Assembly (NCBI GenBank): GCA_002423025.1
Contig: DIUN01000006.1
Coordinates: 21,430-85,429, forward strand
Source of the DNA: Sphingomonadales bacterium UBA6157
GTDB taxonomy: Bacteria; Pseudomonadota; Alphaproteobacteria; Sphingomonadales; Sphingomonadaceae
Reading direction: 5' to 3'
DNA length: 64,000 bases
Made by a program: the position numbers and the translations under genes. Within the stretch, counting starts at the first letter, position 1; each line of letters begins with the position of its first letter. The notes beneath the pieces were generated by a model. It was not told where the DNA came from and searched no databases. It saw nothing but the letters and a program-made list of their open reading frames with translations. This document shows, piece by piece, positions 8,708 to 16,943 of this stretch.

Positions 8708-10990
8708 CTATTCCTTGAGTTCCAGCACCGGGCCTGGGCTGTCGGCTGCGATCTGCGCCGCTGTGAAGGGCAGCCTGTGCCAGCGCTTGGCTGAATAGGC
8801 GCGGGTCTGGTCCGCATACCAGGGCGAGGCCGGATCGGTGGACTGGGAGTAGCTCAGCACTGCATCAGCGACCGGGCCGGCATCATCAAATCCGACCACC
8901 TGCACATAGCTTGAGCCATGCACCGGCATCAGGCCGCCGGGCACGGGGATAGAGCGTTGGACATTGAGCACGCCCAGAGGCCCATCGGCACCGTGAATGG
9001 CAATGCGTTCGGCGCCGCGCGGCGCAGTTTGTACATCGCCCCAGCGGGCATCAAGGGCGATTCCCTCCTTGGCCAACCGCGCCACAGCCTCGGCCAGGAG
9101 GGCGCGCAACTTGACGCCCTGCTCGCCGCTGGTGATGAAATCGCGTGGGGTATTGACCGGGTCAGCAAGGCTGAACGGCGTCGCCCACAGGCCAGGCAGC
9201 TGCTGGGTCTTTTCCCAATAGGCGTGGAACAGGTAGGCGCCGCGGCTATCGTTGTTGAAGCGGCCATCCCAACCGACGAGTGCGGCGCAGGCCGGAGCAA
9301 GCGTCGCATCGGTGGCGCATAGCGCCAACAGCGGCGCGAGTGTCAGTTCGGCCGCCAGACTCTTGTTGGCAAAAGCCATCGCCTTGGCGTTGGCATGGTC
9401 GAGCCTGGTGCCGGGCAGGCCATCTGTGCCGGCAAGGCGGCGGCCAATCTCTATGAGGCCGGAGCGGGTGCGGAGGGTGCGCTCGGTTTCCGCTGCCCCG
9501 AGGATAGGTGACAGCGCCTTGGCGGGGGCCTTGGGCGTGGTCAGCCAATAGCTGTCGTTGCTGTTGGCGAGATAGTCACGGCTCTCGAACACAGCCTGGT
9601 CACGCGCCGGCATTAGGCCCGCAACGGGGGTACCGCGCACCGTCTCCCAATCGCAGGCGCTGCGGCTGCCATCGAGCAAGGTGAGGCGAAGGGCAAGCCG
9701 TTGGGAGAGTGGCGTCGCGCAGGCAGCGACTTTCGCGGCCGATACGTTGGGCACGGCGGTCACATCGGCAAGCAGTGCATTACCCTGCGCGTCAGCAGCA
9801 ATGGTGTTGACCCAAGGGATGCCAAGACTGGATTCGACAGCCATGCGGATGTCTGCAGTGCTGCGGGCGCGGGCGATCTTGATCCAAGTGCCGATGCCGC
9901 GCTGGTTGCCGGCATTGGCCTCTTTCAGGGCATAGGCGCTGGTGCCGCTCCAACCGAGGCCGGTGGCCGGGGCGGCGAGCAACTGGCCAAAACGGCTGGA
10001 ATAGAGCGTGCGCGTGATGGGTGCAGCGCCATCGGCCATGGGGACGCTGATGGTGCGACGCAGCATGGCATGGCGCTTGCCATCGACGAGATATGCGGTC
10101 GGGTCCTGCGGGTCGAGTTGCAGGGCGTGTAGCGTGAAGTGCCGTGCAGCCGTGACAGTGTGCGTCCAGGCAATGTGTTGGTTGAAACCGAGGGTGGGCA
10201 GCGGCGTGCCGGCGATGCCTACGCCCATGGCATCGATTATGCCGGGGATCGTCACATGCATCTGCCAGAAGCGTGCTGGCCCAAACCACGGGAAATGCGG
10301 GTTGCCCACCACAAGGCCGCGGCCATTGGCGGTGGTCTCCGCGCCAAAGGCCCAGCCGTTGCTGCCGATGCCCGTATCATGGGGGTCCGGCAGGGCGATG
10401 CTCGCTGCCACGGCTGTTTGCTGCAGGGGCGGCGCGGCGTTGGCGACGGCGGGTGCAAAGTTGAGCGAACCGGCCAGCAGCATCTGCTTTTCGTTCAGCC
10501 GCAACAGGTCATCGAGCGTGATGGGGCGAACCCAAGGCTTGCCACGGCAGGCGACTGGTACACCAGCAGCTCCGAGATCGCGCAACAGGCGATTATGGCC
10601 CGCCACATAGCCGGTAAACAGTTGGCGCTCGGGCTTGCCGGCCTTGCGCCAGCTCTTGCGCAGCGCCGGCAGGTTGATGGCGGAGCGGAAGAACAGGTCG
10701 GAAGAGAGATTGTCCACTGGCTCGAAGCCCAGCACGGCGCCGGCCTTCGCACCGAAATGCAGTGAACGCTCGCCGGCGATGGTGGCGAACTCCTCGGCGA
10801 TCAGGCAGAGATTGTCCTGCCCATAGGCATAGCCGACCCCATAGCCTATGCCCTGCCAATTCGTAGCGCGGATGTGCGGGATGCCATGGGCCGTGCGCAC
10901 GATGCTCACGGAAAGCCCGCGCGCTTCCGCCGGGCTTGTGGCCATCAGGCAAGTTACGGCGATCGCCAGTAGAGCTGGATTGCGCAGCAT
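8708..10990 (-). CDS. Penicillin acylase family Ntn hydrolase (AHL/aculeacin acylase-like)
   Basis: A 760-aa exported acylase. It begins with a signal peptide (about 1-24), followed by an alpha chain, and the autoprocessing site is the IGSNGWAFG segment where Ser210 would become the beta-chain N-terminal nucleophile. A VGNPHFPW segment follows and an asparagine/arginine-rich C-terminal half completes the beta chain. The domain order and size match N-acyl homoserine lactone acylases (PvdQ/QuiP) and aculeacin acylase more closely than penicillin G acylase. Specificity for long acyl chains, lactones or lipids cannot be read from sequence. It is transcribed alone and is periplasmic by inference. 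Confidence 0.88.
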   Translation of the reverse strand: MLRNPALLAIAVTCLMATSPAEARGLSVSIVRTAHGIPHIRATNWQGIGYGVGYAYGQDNLCLIAEEFATIAGERSLHFGAKAGAVLGFEPVDNLSSDLFFRSAINLPALRKSWRKAGKPERQLFTGYVAGHNRLLRDLGAAGVPVACRGKPWVRPITLDDLLRLNEKQMLLAGSLNFAPAVANAAPPLQQTAVAASIALPDPHDTGIGSNGWAFGAETTANGRGLVVGNPHFPWFGPARFWQMHVTIPGIIDAMGVGIAGTPLPTLGFNQHIAWTHTVTAARHFTLHALQLDPQDPTAYLVDGKRHAMLRRTISVPMADGAAPITRTLYSSRFGQLLAAPATGLGWSGTSAYALKEANAGNQRGIGTWIKIARARSTADIRMAVESSLGIPWVNTIAADAQGNALLADVTAVPNVSAAKVAACATPLSQRLALRLTLLDGSRSACDWETVRGTPVAGLMPARDQAVFESRDYLANSNDSYWLTTPKAPAKALSPILGAAETERTLRTRSGLIEIGRRLAGTDGLPGTRLDHANAKAMAFANKSLAAELTLAPLLALCATDATLAPACAALVGWDGRFNNDSRGAYLFHAYWEKTQQLPGLWATPFSLADPVNTPRDFITSGEQGVKLRALLAEAVARLAKEGIALDARWGDVQTAPRGAERIAIHGADGPLGVLNVQRSIPVPGGLMPVHGSSYVQVVGFDDAGPVADAVLSYSQSTDPASPWYADQTRAYSAKRWHRLPFTAAQIAADSPGPVLELKE

Positions 10991-11083
10991 GATGTCTTCC
11001 CCAAAGTCCTGTTTGATCAGGGGGTAGGACGCACAGGCAGGCTTGGCAACATAAGGGATTGATAGCGCTGCTTCGGCTGGATA

Positions 11084-13189
11084 CTAGCCGGCGAGAGCCG
11101 TTAGCGTATCGACGGTCAGTATCTGCGGAAGTTCAGTTGCGGTGCCATCGGCGGCGTAGAACATGTAGACTGGGACGCCGGCTCGGCCCTGTTCGGCGAG
11201 CCAGGCTGAGATCTTAGGGTCCCCGCGCGTCCAGTCCCCTTCCAGCACGGTGATGCCCTTGGCCTTGAAGGCGTCGGCAACGGCGGCGCTGGACATGGCG
11301 CCCTTCTCGTTCACCTTGCAGGTTAGGCACCAATCCGCCGTCATGTAGACGAAGGTGGGGGTGCCGGCGGCGCGCAGTTCGGCGAGCTTTTCCGGGCTGT
11401 AGGGCAGGGCGGCGAGCGTGGTGGCACCGGAGGTTTCGCCGCCGGAAGCCGCTGCCGGATCAGAGATTGGCAGTAGAGCGATGGCAGCGATGCTCACGGC
11501 GATGGCAGCGCCGGCCGGCAGCCAACTGGTTGCACCGCCATGCTGGCGAAAGCCTACCCACCAGAGCAGCAGCCCGAGCAGCAAAGCCCCTGCCAGACCT
11601 GCTGTCATGCCCTCGACGCCGGCCTGGCGACCGAGCACCCAGGCCAATGCCAGCGCTGTGAGAAACATCGGCACGGAAAGAATGGCGCGCAAACGGATCA
11701 TCCACGTGCCGGGCTTTGGCAGGCGGCGGCGCACGGCGGGCACGAAGCCAACCAGCAAGAAGGGAATGGCAAGGCCAAAGCCAAGGCCGGCGAACACCAG
11801 GATGCCGGCGGCTGGCGGAAGCACCAGCGCAGCGCCGAGCGCGCCTGCCATGAATGGACCCGTGCACGGTGTGGCGACAAAGGCGGCGAGAGCGCCAGTG
11901 GCGAAGCTGCCAAAGGCGCCGCCCTTTTGCACAGCTTCGCTGCCGAGGCTGCCGGTTGTCAGGTTGATCTCGAAAACGCCAGCCAAGTTGAGCGCGATAG
12001 CCGTCACCAGCAGCAGCAGCCCAGCGATGACGCGGGGGTCCTGGAGTTGAAAGGCCCAGCCGACTTGTGAACCAGCAGCACGCAGCCCGATCACAAGGGC
12101 ACCCAGCGCGGCGCAGACCAGAACAACGCCAGCGGTGTAAGCCATGGCATCGCGGCGGGCATCGGCTGGGGCGATGTTGCCCTTGGCGAGGCTCAGTGCC
12201 TTGAGGCTGAGGATCGGGAACACGCAGGGCATGACGTTGAGCACGATGCCTCCGAGCACCGCGAGCAGCAGCACGGGCAGCAAGCCAGAGAGATCACCCT
12301 CGCCATTGCTTCCGTCCTTGCTCTCGTTGGCAAGAGCCGTTCCTGCGGCCGGCACGTCACCCGGCTGAGCGGTGATGGTGAAGCCAAGCGCTTCGGCGTC
12401 ACCTTCGCGTTCGACGCGCAACAAGCCGGAAAGTGGCCCGGTGCTGGGTTCGAAGCCAGCCTTGGTCTCAATGCGGATCTGGTCTCCGGCTATGGTGACG
12501 CTCTGCGGCGCGGCATAATCCAGCGCACCGTCCTTCAATGGGAAGAAGTAGGCAGCGCGCACAGTCTCGGGAGTGCCGAACGGCACCGCGATGGTAACGC
12601 GATCTCCAGTGTATTTGTAGCGTGCGGCCCAAGTGACAGGCTTCGGCAGTGCAGCTTGGGCGGCTGCCAGCCTGGTTACGCTATCGGCATCAGGAGTGCC
12701 ATCGCCGATGGTAAGCGGCAGGGAGAGCGTTGCGCTTTCCGGCACGCACTGTTCCATGCTGCACACGAGCCAATCCGCTTTGACCGTGACGGGGAAGCTA
12801 TCCCCATTCTTCAGACCGGCCGGCGGCGTGACGCTGGTGATGAGGACATTGGGGTGCGAATAGACATAATTCATCAGCCCCGAGACGATGAGAGTTTCAG
12901 GGATTGGATAGGCCAGTTCGCCGGGTGCTTCAGTGCCAGCGGGTAGCGTCCATGCGACACGTGTCGGGGCTCCGGCATCGCCGGGGTTGATCCAGTAGGT
13001 GTGCCAATCCGCCTTGGGCGTCAGCATCAGGCCGATGGTCATCGGCTTGCCAGGAGCAGGAGTGGCGCTCGCCGCGAGTATCTCGATGCGGGTGTGCGGC
13101 TGGTCTGAGCTTGTCTGGGCCGCGGCGGGCGCAAACGCCGGCACCAGCAGAGCAGCGAGGACAGTGAGGAAACGGATCATCATGCGCAT
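11084..13189 (-). CDS. DsbD/ScsB-like thiol:disulfide interchange protein
   Basis: A 701-aa inner-membrane protein with three modules: a periplasmic N-terminal domain after a signal peptide (cysteines in a CSMEQC segment), a multi-span DsbD-type core with cysteines in NVMPCVFP (about residue 318) and ATPCTGPF (about 441), and a C-terminal thioredoxin domain with a WCLTCK motif (about 621). This matches electron transfer from cytoplasmic thioredoxin to periplasmic partners. The CxxC is CLTC, not the CVAC of enterobacterial DsbD. The open frame extends to 13438 into rpsI, so I start at the ATG at 13189 just before a signal peptide; ATGs at 13183 and 13180 are alternatives. Confidence 0.9.
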   Translation of the reverse strand: MRMMIRFLTVLAALLVPAFAPAAAQTSSDQPHTRIEILAASATPAPGKPMTIGLMLTPKADWHTYWINPGDAGAPTRVAWTLPAGTEAPGELAYPIPETLIVSGLMNYVYSHPNVLITSVTPPAGLKNGDSFPVTVKADWLVCSMEQCVPESATLSLPLTIGDGTPDADSVTRLAAAQAALPKPVTWAARYKYTGDRVTIAVPFGTPETVRAAYFFPLKDGALDYAAPQSVTIAGDQIRIETKAGFEPSTGPLSGLLRVEREGDAEALGFTITAQPGDVPAAGTALANESKDGSNGEGDLSGLLPVLLLAVLGGIVLNVMPCVFPILSLKALSLAKGNIAPADARRDAMAYTAGVVLVCAALGALVIGLRAAGSQVGWAFQLQDPRVIAGLLLLVTAIALNLAGVFEINLTTGSLGSEAVQKGGAFGSFATGALAAFVATPCTGPFMAGALGAALVLPPAAGILVFAGLGFGLAIPFLLVGFVPAVRRRLPKPGTWMIRLRAILSVPMFLTALALAWVLGRQAGVEGMTAGLAGALLLGLLLWWVGFRQHGGATSWLPAGAAIAVSIAAIALLPISDPAAASGGETSGATTLAALPYSPEKLAELRAAGTPTFVYMTADWCLTCKVNEKGAMSSAAVADAFKAKGITVLEGDWTRGDPKISAWLAEQGRAGVPVYMFYAADGTATELPQILTVDTLTALAG

Positions 13190-13242
13190 ATGCCTGAGTT
13201 GTTCGTTGCCGCATAGCGCCCGGTTACAAACGAGCGGACGTG

Positions 13243-13274
13243 AAAAGGCGCGGGTGGTGTGAACCGCCCGCGCC
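13243..13274 (-). terminator. Rho-independent terminator of rplM-rpsI
   Basis: On the minus strand an 8-bp stem GGCGCGGG/CCCGCGCC (arms 13267-13274 and 13247-13254, 12-nt loop) is followed immediately by TTTT at 13246-13243. It lies 40 nt after the rpsI stop and 54 nt before the DsbD-like start, so it should end ribosomal-protein transcription and separate the two genes. Confidence 0.75.
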
Positions 13275-13313
13275 CTTTCGATGTTTGTGCTACCCGGCCG
13301 AGGCCGGAGAAGC

Positions 13314-13853
13314 TTAACGCTTCGAGAACTGGAAGCTCTTGCGGGCCTTGGCCTTGCCGTACTTCTTGCGCTCGACAACGCGCGGATCGCGGGTGAGGAA
13401 GCCAGCCTGCTTGACCGTGGTACGCAGGGCCGGCTCATAGCGGGTGAGCGCTACCGAGATGCCATGCTTGACCGCACCGGCCTGGCCGGAGAGGCCGCCA
13501 CCGACAACAGTGCACATCACGTCATACTGGTCCCGACGCTCGGCGATGTCGAACGGCTGGTTGATCACGAGGCGCAGGGTCGGACGGGCGAAATACACCG
13601 TCTGGTCCCGGCCGTTGACGACGATCTTGCCAGTGCCGGGCTTGAGCCAGACACGAGCAATAGCGTTCTTGCGCTTGCCGGTGGCGTAGGCGCGACCATA
13701 GGCATCCAGTTCCTGCTCGCGCAGGGGAGCGGGGGGGCCGCCGCCGCCGGTGTGGGCCGGGTTCTGGTTGCTTTCGGTGCTGGCGGCAGCCTGGGTGTAG
13801 GTGCCGTCCTGCATGCCACCGAGATCGGACAGGGATTGACGCGTGTCAGACAT
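13314..13853 (-). CDS. rpsI: 30S ribosomal protein S9
   Basis: S9 (uS9) sits on the head of the 30S subunit, with its basic C-terminal tail reaching the P-site tRNA. The 179-aa product has the YATGKRKNAIARVW segment at the start of the conserved domain, GGGLSGQAGA in the middle, and ends in the conserved FSKR. An approximately 50-residue N-terminal extension, rich in Gly/Ser/Asn, precedes the core; such an extension is typical of alphaproteobacterial S9. Its ATG overlaps the rplM stop by one base (TAATG), which implies translational coupling. Confidence 0.97.
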   Translation of the reverse strand: MSDTRQSLSDLGGMQDGTYTQAAASTESNQNPAHTGGGGPPAPLREQELDAYGRAYATGKRKNAIARVWLKPGTGKIVVNGRDQTVYFARPTLRLVINQPFDIAERRDQYDVMCTVVGGGLSGQAGAVKHGISVALTRYEPALRTTVKQAGFLTRDPRVVERKKYGKAKARKSFQFSKR

Positions 13854-14359
13854 TATTTGGCAGCCTTCTTGTCGCCAGCTTCCTGGACGGTAAGGGTCGA
13901 ATTCTTGCGGTTCATCGCAGCGATATCGATGATTTCCGGGTTCTGGGCGGTGTGCGGATGCTCGGTGCCCTTGAAGACGCGCAGGTTGCGCATCTGCTGG
14001 CGGCCAAGCGGGCCGCGGGGAACCATGCGCTCAACCGCCTTGATCAGGACGCGCTCCGGGAAGCGACCTTCCAGCACCTTGGCGGGCGAGGTTTCCTTGA
14101 TGCCGCCCGGGTGGCCGGTGTGACGATAATAGCGCTTGTCAGTGGCCTTCTTGCCAGTGAAGCGGACCTTCTCGGCATTGATGACAATGATGTTGTCACC
14201 GCAATCGACGTGCGGAGTGAAGCTTGCCTTGTGCTTGCCGCGCAGGCGGTTGGCGATGAGTGAGGCAACGCGACCGACCACAAGGCCTTCAGCGTCAATA
14301 AGAAGCCATTTCTTCTCGACCTCGGCGGGCTTGATCGAGTCTGTTGAGCGGGTGAGCAT
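13853..14359 (-). CDS. rplM: 50S ribosomal protein L13
   Basis: L13 (uL13) is an early-assembling 50S protein. The 168-aa sequence includes the KKWLLIDAEGLVVGR N-terminal signature and PRGPLGRQQMRNLRVF in the C-terminal third. It is the first gene of the rplM-rpsI operon. A candidate promoter (14416-14444) and a strong hairpin in the leader (14385-14406) precede it. A weak GGA about eight bases before the ATG is the only visible Shine-Dalgarno match. Confidence 0.97.
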   Translation of the reverse strand: MLTRSTDSIKPAEVEKKWLLIDAEGLVVGRVASLIANRLRGKHKASFTPHVDCGDNIIVINAEKVRFTGKKATDKRYYRHTGHPGGIKETSPAKVLEGRFPERVLIKAVERMVPRGPLGRQQMRNLRVFKGTEHPHTAQNPEIIDIAAMNRKNSTLTVQEAGDKKAAK

Positions 14360-14384
14360 GGTTTTTGTCCGATGAAAAGCAAAA

Positions 14385-14406
14385 CGGCCGGGGCGGACCC
14401 CGGCCG
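14385..14406 (-). promoter_or_regulatory. rplM: Leader hairpin of rplM with U-rich tail (attenuator-like)
   Basis: A perfect 9-bp inverted repeat CGGCCGGGG/CCCCGGCCG with a four-base loop is followed on the minus strand by TTTTGCTTTT. It has the form of an intrinsic terminator but lies 25 nt before the rplM ATG, with a candidate promoter directly upstream. Either it attenuates the operon or it is an RNA structure used for autoregulation or stability. It could also stop read-through from the gene at 14512. Confidence 0.6.
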
Positions 14407-14415
14407 GATGGCGGC

Positions 14416-14444
14416 GATATCGCGGAATGTGCTGATTGCGTCAA
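14416..14444 (-). promoter_or_regulatory. rplM: Candidate sigma-70 promoter for rplM-rpsI
   Basis: On the minus strand TTGACG (14444-14439) is separated by 17 nt from GATATC (14421-14416), a good -35 and a weak -10. The predicted start near 14409 would place the whole leader hairpin at the 5' end of the transcript. This was judged by eye only. Confidence 0.4.
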
Positions 14445-14511
14445 GCTTTTCCGCGGGTTTTTGATGTGGTATTAAAATACCTTATTATTTGACTGGTTGG
14501 TGAGGCCGCAT

Positions 14512-15204
14512 TCACGGTGTTCCTGACCCAGTTTGCGGGCCGGGGCCTTGTCCAAACCATTCGGGGATATCAACTCCCATCTCTCGGGCGCGCTCCCTAG
14601 CTGTCTCCTGCATCTGGTTTCGCAGTCGCTGGCGCTCGGCCTCGGTTGAGGCGCTGCGCATGCGCTGATGAAATTGCAGCCGCTCCTCTTCGGTCAGCAT
14701 CCGAGCGACAGCATAACCGGGGCGCGATCCGGCCGGGCCAAAGGGCGCATCCACGCCGAGGTCGCGTGCACGGGCTGTGATTGTGGCCCGGTGCTGTTCG
14801 CGTGTGGTGTTGCGCTCTTGCTCTGTGCGAGCTGCGCGCATCTGCTGTTGGAACTGCTGGCGCTCGGTGTTGGTCAGCAACTCCCAACTGGAGAGCGAGC
14901 CTTCTATGGCCTGGCTGGTTTGCAGACGGTCCCTGTCGCGATCGCGATCCCGATCGCCGCCAGGAGTACCAGTCTGGTCGCGGAGTCGATCCTGATCGCG
15001 TAGCTTGTCCTGATCCTTGAGCCGATCCATGTCGCGCAGCCGGTCACGATCTCCCAAAGCCGGGGTGCTGGGAGGAGCAGATGGCTGCATCGTGCCGATT
15101 CCGCCTCCCATGGTGCCTCCCATCCCGCCGCCGCCGTGCTGTGCTAGGACGGGTACGGAAATCGTCAGCAATAGAAGGCCGACGGTAACCTTTGACAATT
15201 GCAC
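14512..15204 (-). CDS. Secreted Arg/Asp-repeat protein with a duplicated helical domain
   Basis: I do not recognise a named function. The 230-aa product has a Sec signal peptide (about 1-21), a Gly/Met/Pro-rich stretch, then a charged region of alternating Asp-Arg/Leu units (about residues 50-95). The rest is two imperfect copies of a helical module of about 50 residues: LLTNTERQQFQQQMRAAR... and MLTEEERLQFHQRMRSAS..., both continuing to RARxxGV(D). The pattern of an LTxxERxxFxxxMRxA core resembles periplasmic helical-hairpin proteins found across proteobacteria. Helical fold is inferred. It is transcribed alone, about 150 bp upstream of rplM. Confidence 0.7.
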   Translation of the reverse strand: MQLSKVTVGLLLLTISVPVLAQHGGGGMGGTMGGGIGTMQPSAPPSTPALGDRDRLRDMDRLKDQDKLRDQDRLRDQTGTPGGDRDRDRDRDRLQTSQAIEGSLSSWELLTNTERQQFQQQMRAARTEQERNTTREQHRATITARARDLGVDAPFGPAGSRPGYAVARMLTEEERLQFHQRMRSASTEAERQRLRNQMQETARERAREMGVDIPEWFGQGPGPQTGSGTP

Positions 15205-15368
15205 TGCGATTCTCCTCTTGCCACTGCGGCTCGGAGTCGTCTCAGGCGATACTGGAGTGCAAATAAACCAGATCGCCGGGAAAATCCGGCCAGGGCAGAG
15301 GTCAATATTGGCTATTTGGTTATGGCTGAATCCGCAATTCTACTCTTCGTGTATCTGCGTAATGCTTT

Positions 15369-15746
15369 CTAATCTCGCGTTTCAGCTGGAGTAGCATGGG
15401 CCTGGAGATGTCCGAGTGCTGTTGTTTCCAGCGTTTTTACATGAGTAGCTTCAAGCAAAACTTCAGGTGCAAAGCCAGCTATACGGGCCTCTTCCCAGCG
15501 CGCCGCGCAGAGGCACCAGCGATCACCGGGAACAAGGCCAGGAAAGCCGAACTCGGGACGAGGGGTGGTAAGGTCATTGCCGCGCGACTTAGAGAATTCG
15601 AGGAAATCCGCAGTCACTACGGCGCAGACTGTGTGGCGGCCCTGGTCATTGCCATCGGTGTTGCAGCAGCCATCCCGGTGCCAGCCAGTGAGTGGATCCA
15701 TTGAGCAGAGGGTCAGGTCCGTGCCGAGCACGTTTCGCGCTGTCAT
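15369..15746 (-). CDS. DUF2237 family protein
   Basis: A 125-aa protein matching DUF2237: N-terminal NVLGTDL, GCCN after WHRDG, HTVCAV, then the very conserved FSKSRGNDL, PEFGFPG and GDRWCLCAARW segments. Several conserved Cys residues suggest metal binding or redox chemistry, but the function is unknown. The start ATG overlaps the ctaA stop by four bases (ATGA), so it is co-translated with heme A synthase. The gap downstream to 15204 (164 bp) holds only a weak GCCGG...CCGGC inverted repeat. Confidence 0.88.
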   Translation of the reverse strand: MTARNVLGTDLTLCSMDPLTGWHRDGCCNTDGNDQGRHTVCAVVTADFLEFSKSRGNDLTTPRPEFGFPGLVPGDRWCLCAARWEEARIAGFAPEVLLEATHVKTLETTALGHLQAHATPAETRD

Positions 15747-16780
15747 GCTGCTTTACCCTGTTTAGCCCAATGTGCGGCCCATATGGTGGCTGCGACCAGG
15801 CAGGCACCGCCAGCCTGGTGCAGCACGCCGAGCGGCAGCGCCACGCCACTGAGCACCGTTGCAACGCCTAGTCCAAATTGCGCCAGCACTGCGCTTGCGA
15901 GCGCCAGCGCCCGGATGCCGGCGCCAGCCCTCCAAAGCCGCAGAGCGATAAATAGTGCCGCGGCTGCCACGGCATAGGCAAGGCTGCGATGCAGGAAATG
16001 AACGGTCACCGGGCTGTTGATGAGGTCGGCGGCTTGCTCCACCAGCCCCTGCGGCACCAACCGGCCGAACATCAGCGGCCAAGTGTTCGAGGCATGGCCA
16101 GCACGCAGACCTGCAACAAAGGCGCCCCAAATGATCTGCGTTGCCAAGAGCAGCATGAAAGGGACGACCCAGCGGTGGGGGCGCTGTGTCTGCGCCGGCT
16201 CGCTGCGGCGCAAATCGAGTGCAGTCCAAATGCAGCCGGCCATGATGGTGAGTGCGACGGAGAGGTGCACTGCCAGGCGCTCATGCGCCACCTCAGTGCG
16301 ACCGACGAGGCCGGAAGAGACCATCCACCAGCCGATCGTGCCTTGCAGGCCGCCCAGTGCCAGCAGTGCGAGCAGCCGCGACTTGTAGCCTGCAGGGATG
16401 GCGTGCCGAACCCAGAAGATCGCCAACGGAAGCGCATAGGCCAGCCCGATGACTCGGCCGAGAAGGCGGTGGACATATTCCCAGAAGAAGATGCCCTTGA
16501 ACTCGGCCAGGCTCATGCCGCGGTTCATGAGTTGATATTGCGAGGTGGCTTTATAAGCGGCGAACTCGGCGGACCAGGCAGCTTCGTTCAGCGGTGGCAA
16601 GGTGCCCGAGACGACATCCCAGCGCACGATGGAAAGGCCGGATTCGGTGAGTCGGGTGATGCCGCCGACAACAACCATCGCGAACACCAGCGTGGCGACG
16701 CCGAGCAGCCACAGCGCCAATGCACGCGGGCGGGCAGAAGCAGAGGATGTGGCAGCAAGCGAATGGGCTAGGGTGACCAT
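15743..16780 (-). CDS. ctaA: Heme A synthase (COX15/CtaA)
   Basis: CtaA oxidises heme O to heme A for aa3-type cytochrome oxidases. The 345-aa integral membrane protein has about eight hydrophobic spans. A GGITRLTESGLSIV segment in the first loop and histidine-containing spans such as EYVHRLLGR and AHERLAVH provide the heme-binding residues typical of alphaproteobacterial CtaA. DUF2237 follows with a 4-bp overlap. An operator-like motif lies about 100 bp upstream of the start (16878-16888) in the region shared with merC. Confidence 0.94.
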   Translation of the reverse strand: MVTLAHSLAATSSASARPRALALWLLGVATLVFAMVVVGGITRLTESGLSIVRWDVVSGTLPPLNEAAWSAEFAAYKATSQYQLMNRGMSLAEFKGIFFWEYVHRLLGRVIGLAYALPLAIFWVRHAIPAGYKSRLLALLALGGLQGTIGWWMVSSGLVGRTEVAHERLAVHLSVALTIMAGCIWTALDLRRSEPAQTQRPHRWVVPFMLLLATQIIWGAFVAGLRAGHASNTWPLMFGRLVPQGLVEQAADLINSPVTVHFLHRSLAYAVAAAALFIALRLWRAGAGIRALALASAVLAQFGLGVATVLSGVALPLGVLHQAGGACLVAATIWAAHWAKQGKAA

Positions 16781-16877
16781 GGTGGTGCTTTGCCGGAAAT
16801 GCTGCGCGCGGCCAAGTGCACGATAGTCGCGGCGGTCTGACCCCTGTCAGGAGCGCTACCTGCCGTAGGTGATGGTA

Positions 16878-16937
16878 TGTGATACTGTCTTTGGCGTTGG
16901 CGGCCATGTTGACAAATGATGATGTGATATTGTATCA
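16878..16937. promoter_or_regulatory. Operator-like repeats between ctaA and merC
   Basis: The 11-mer TGTGATAYTGT occurs twice in the same orientation, at 16878-16888 and 16923-16933, 45 bp apart. Each copy belongs to a small palindrome: GTAT-GTG-ATAC at 16875-16885, and TGATA-TTG-TATCA at 16925-16937. The second ends six bases before the merC start. They look like sites for one dimeric regulator. Zur, encoded next to merC, is an obvious candidate. The TTGAT-like arms also recall Fnr sites, though the spacing is off. Confidence 0.45.
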
Positions 16938-16943
16938 AGCATA

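Noticed and set aside
14900..15060. CRISPR-like or microsatellite repeat
   Set aside because: The GATCG-rich repeat simply encodes alternating Asp-Arg units in the secreted repeat protein, with no spacers.
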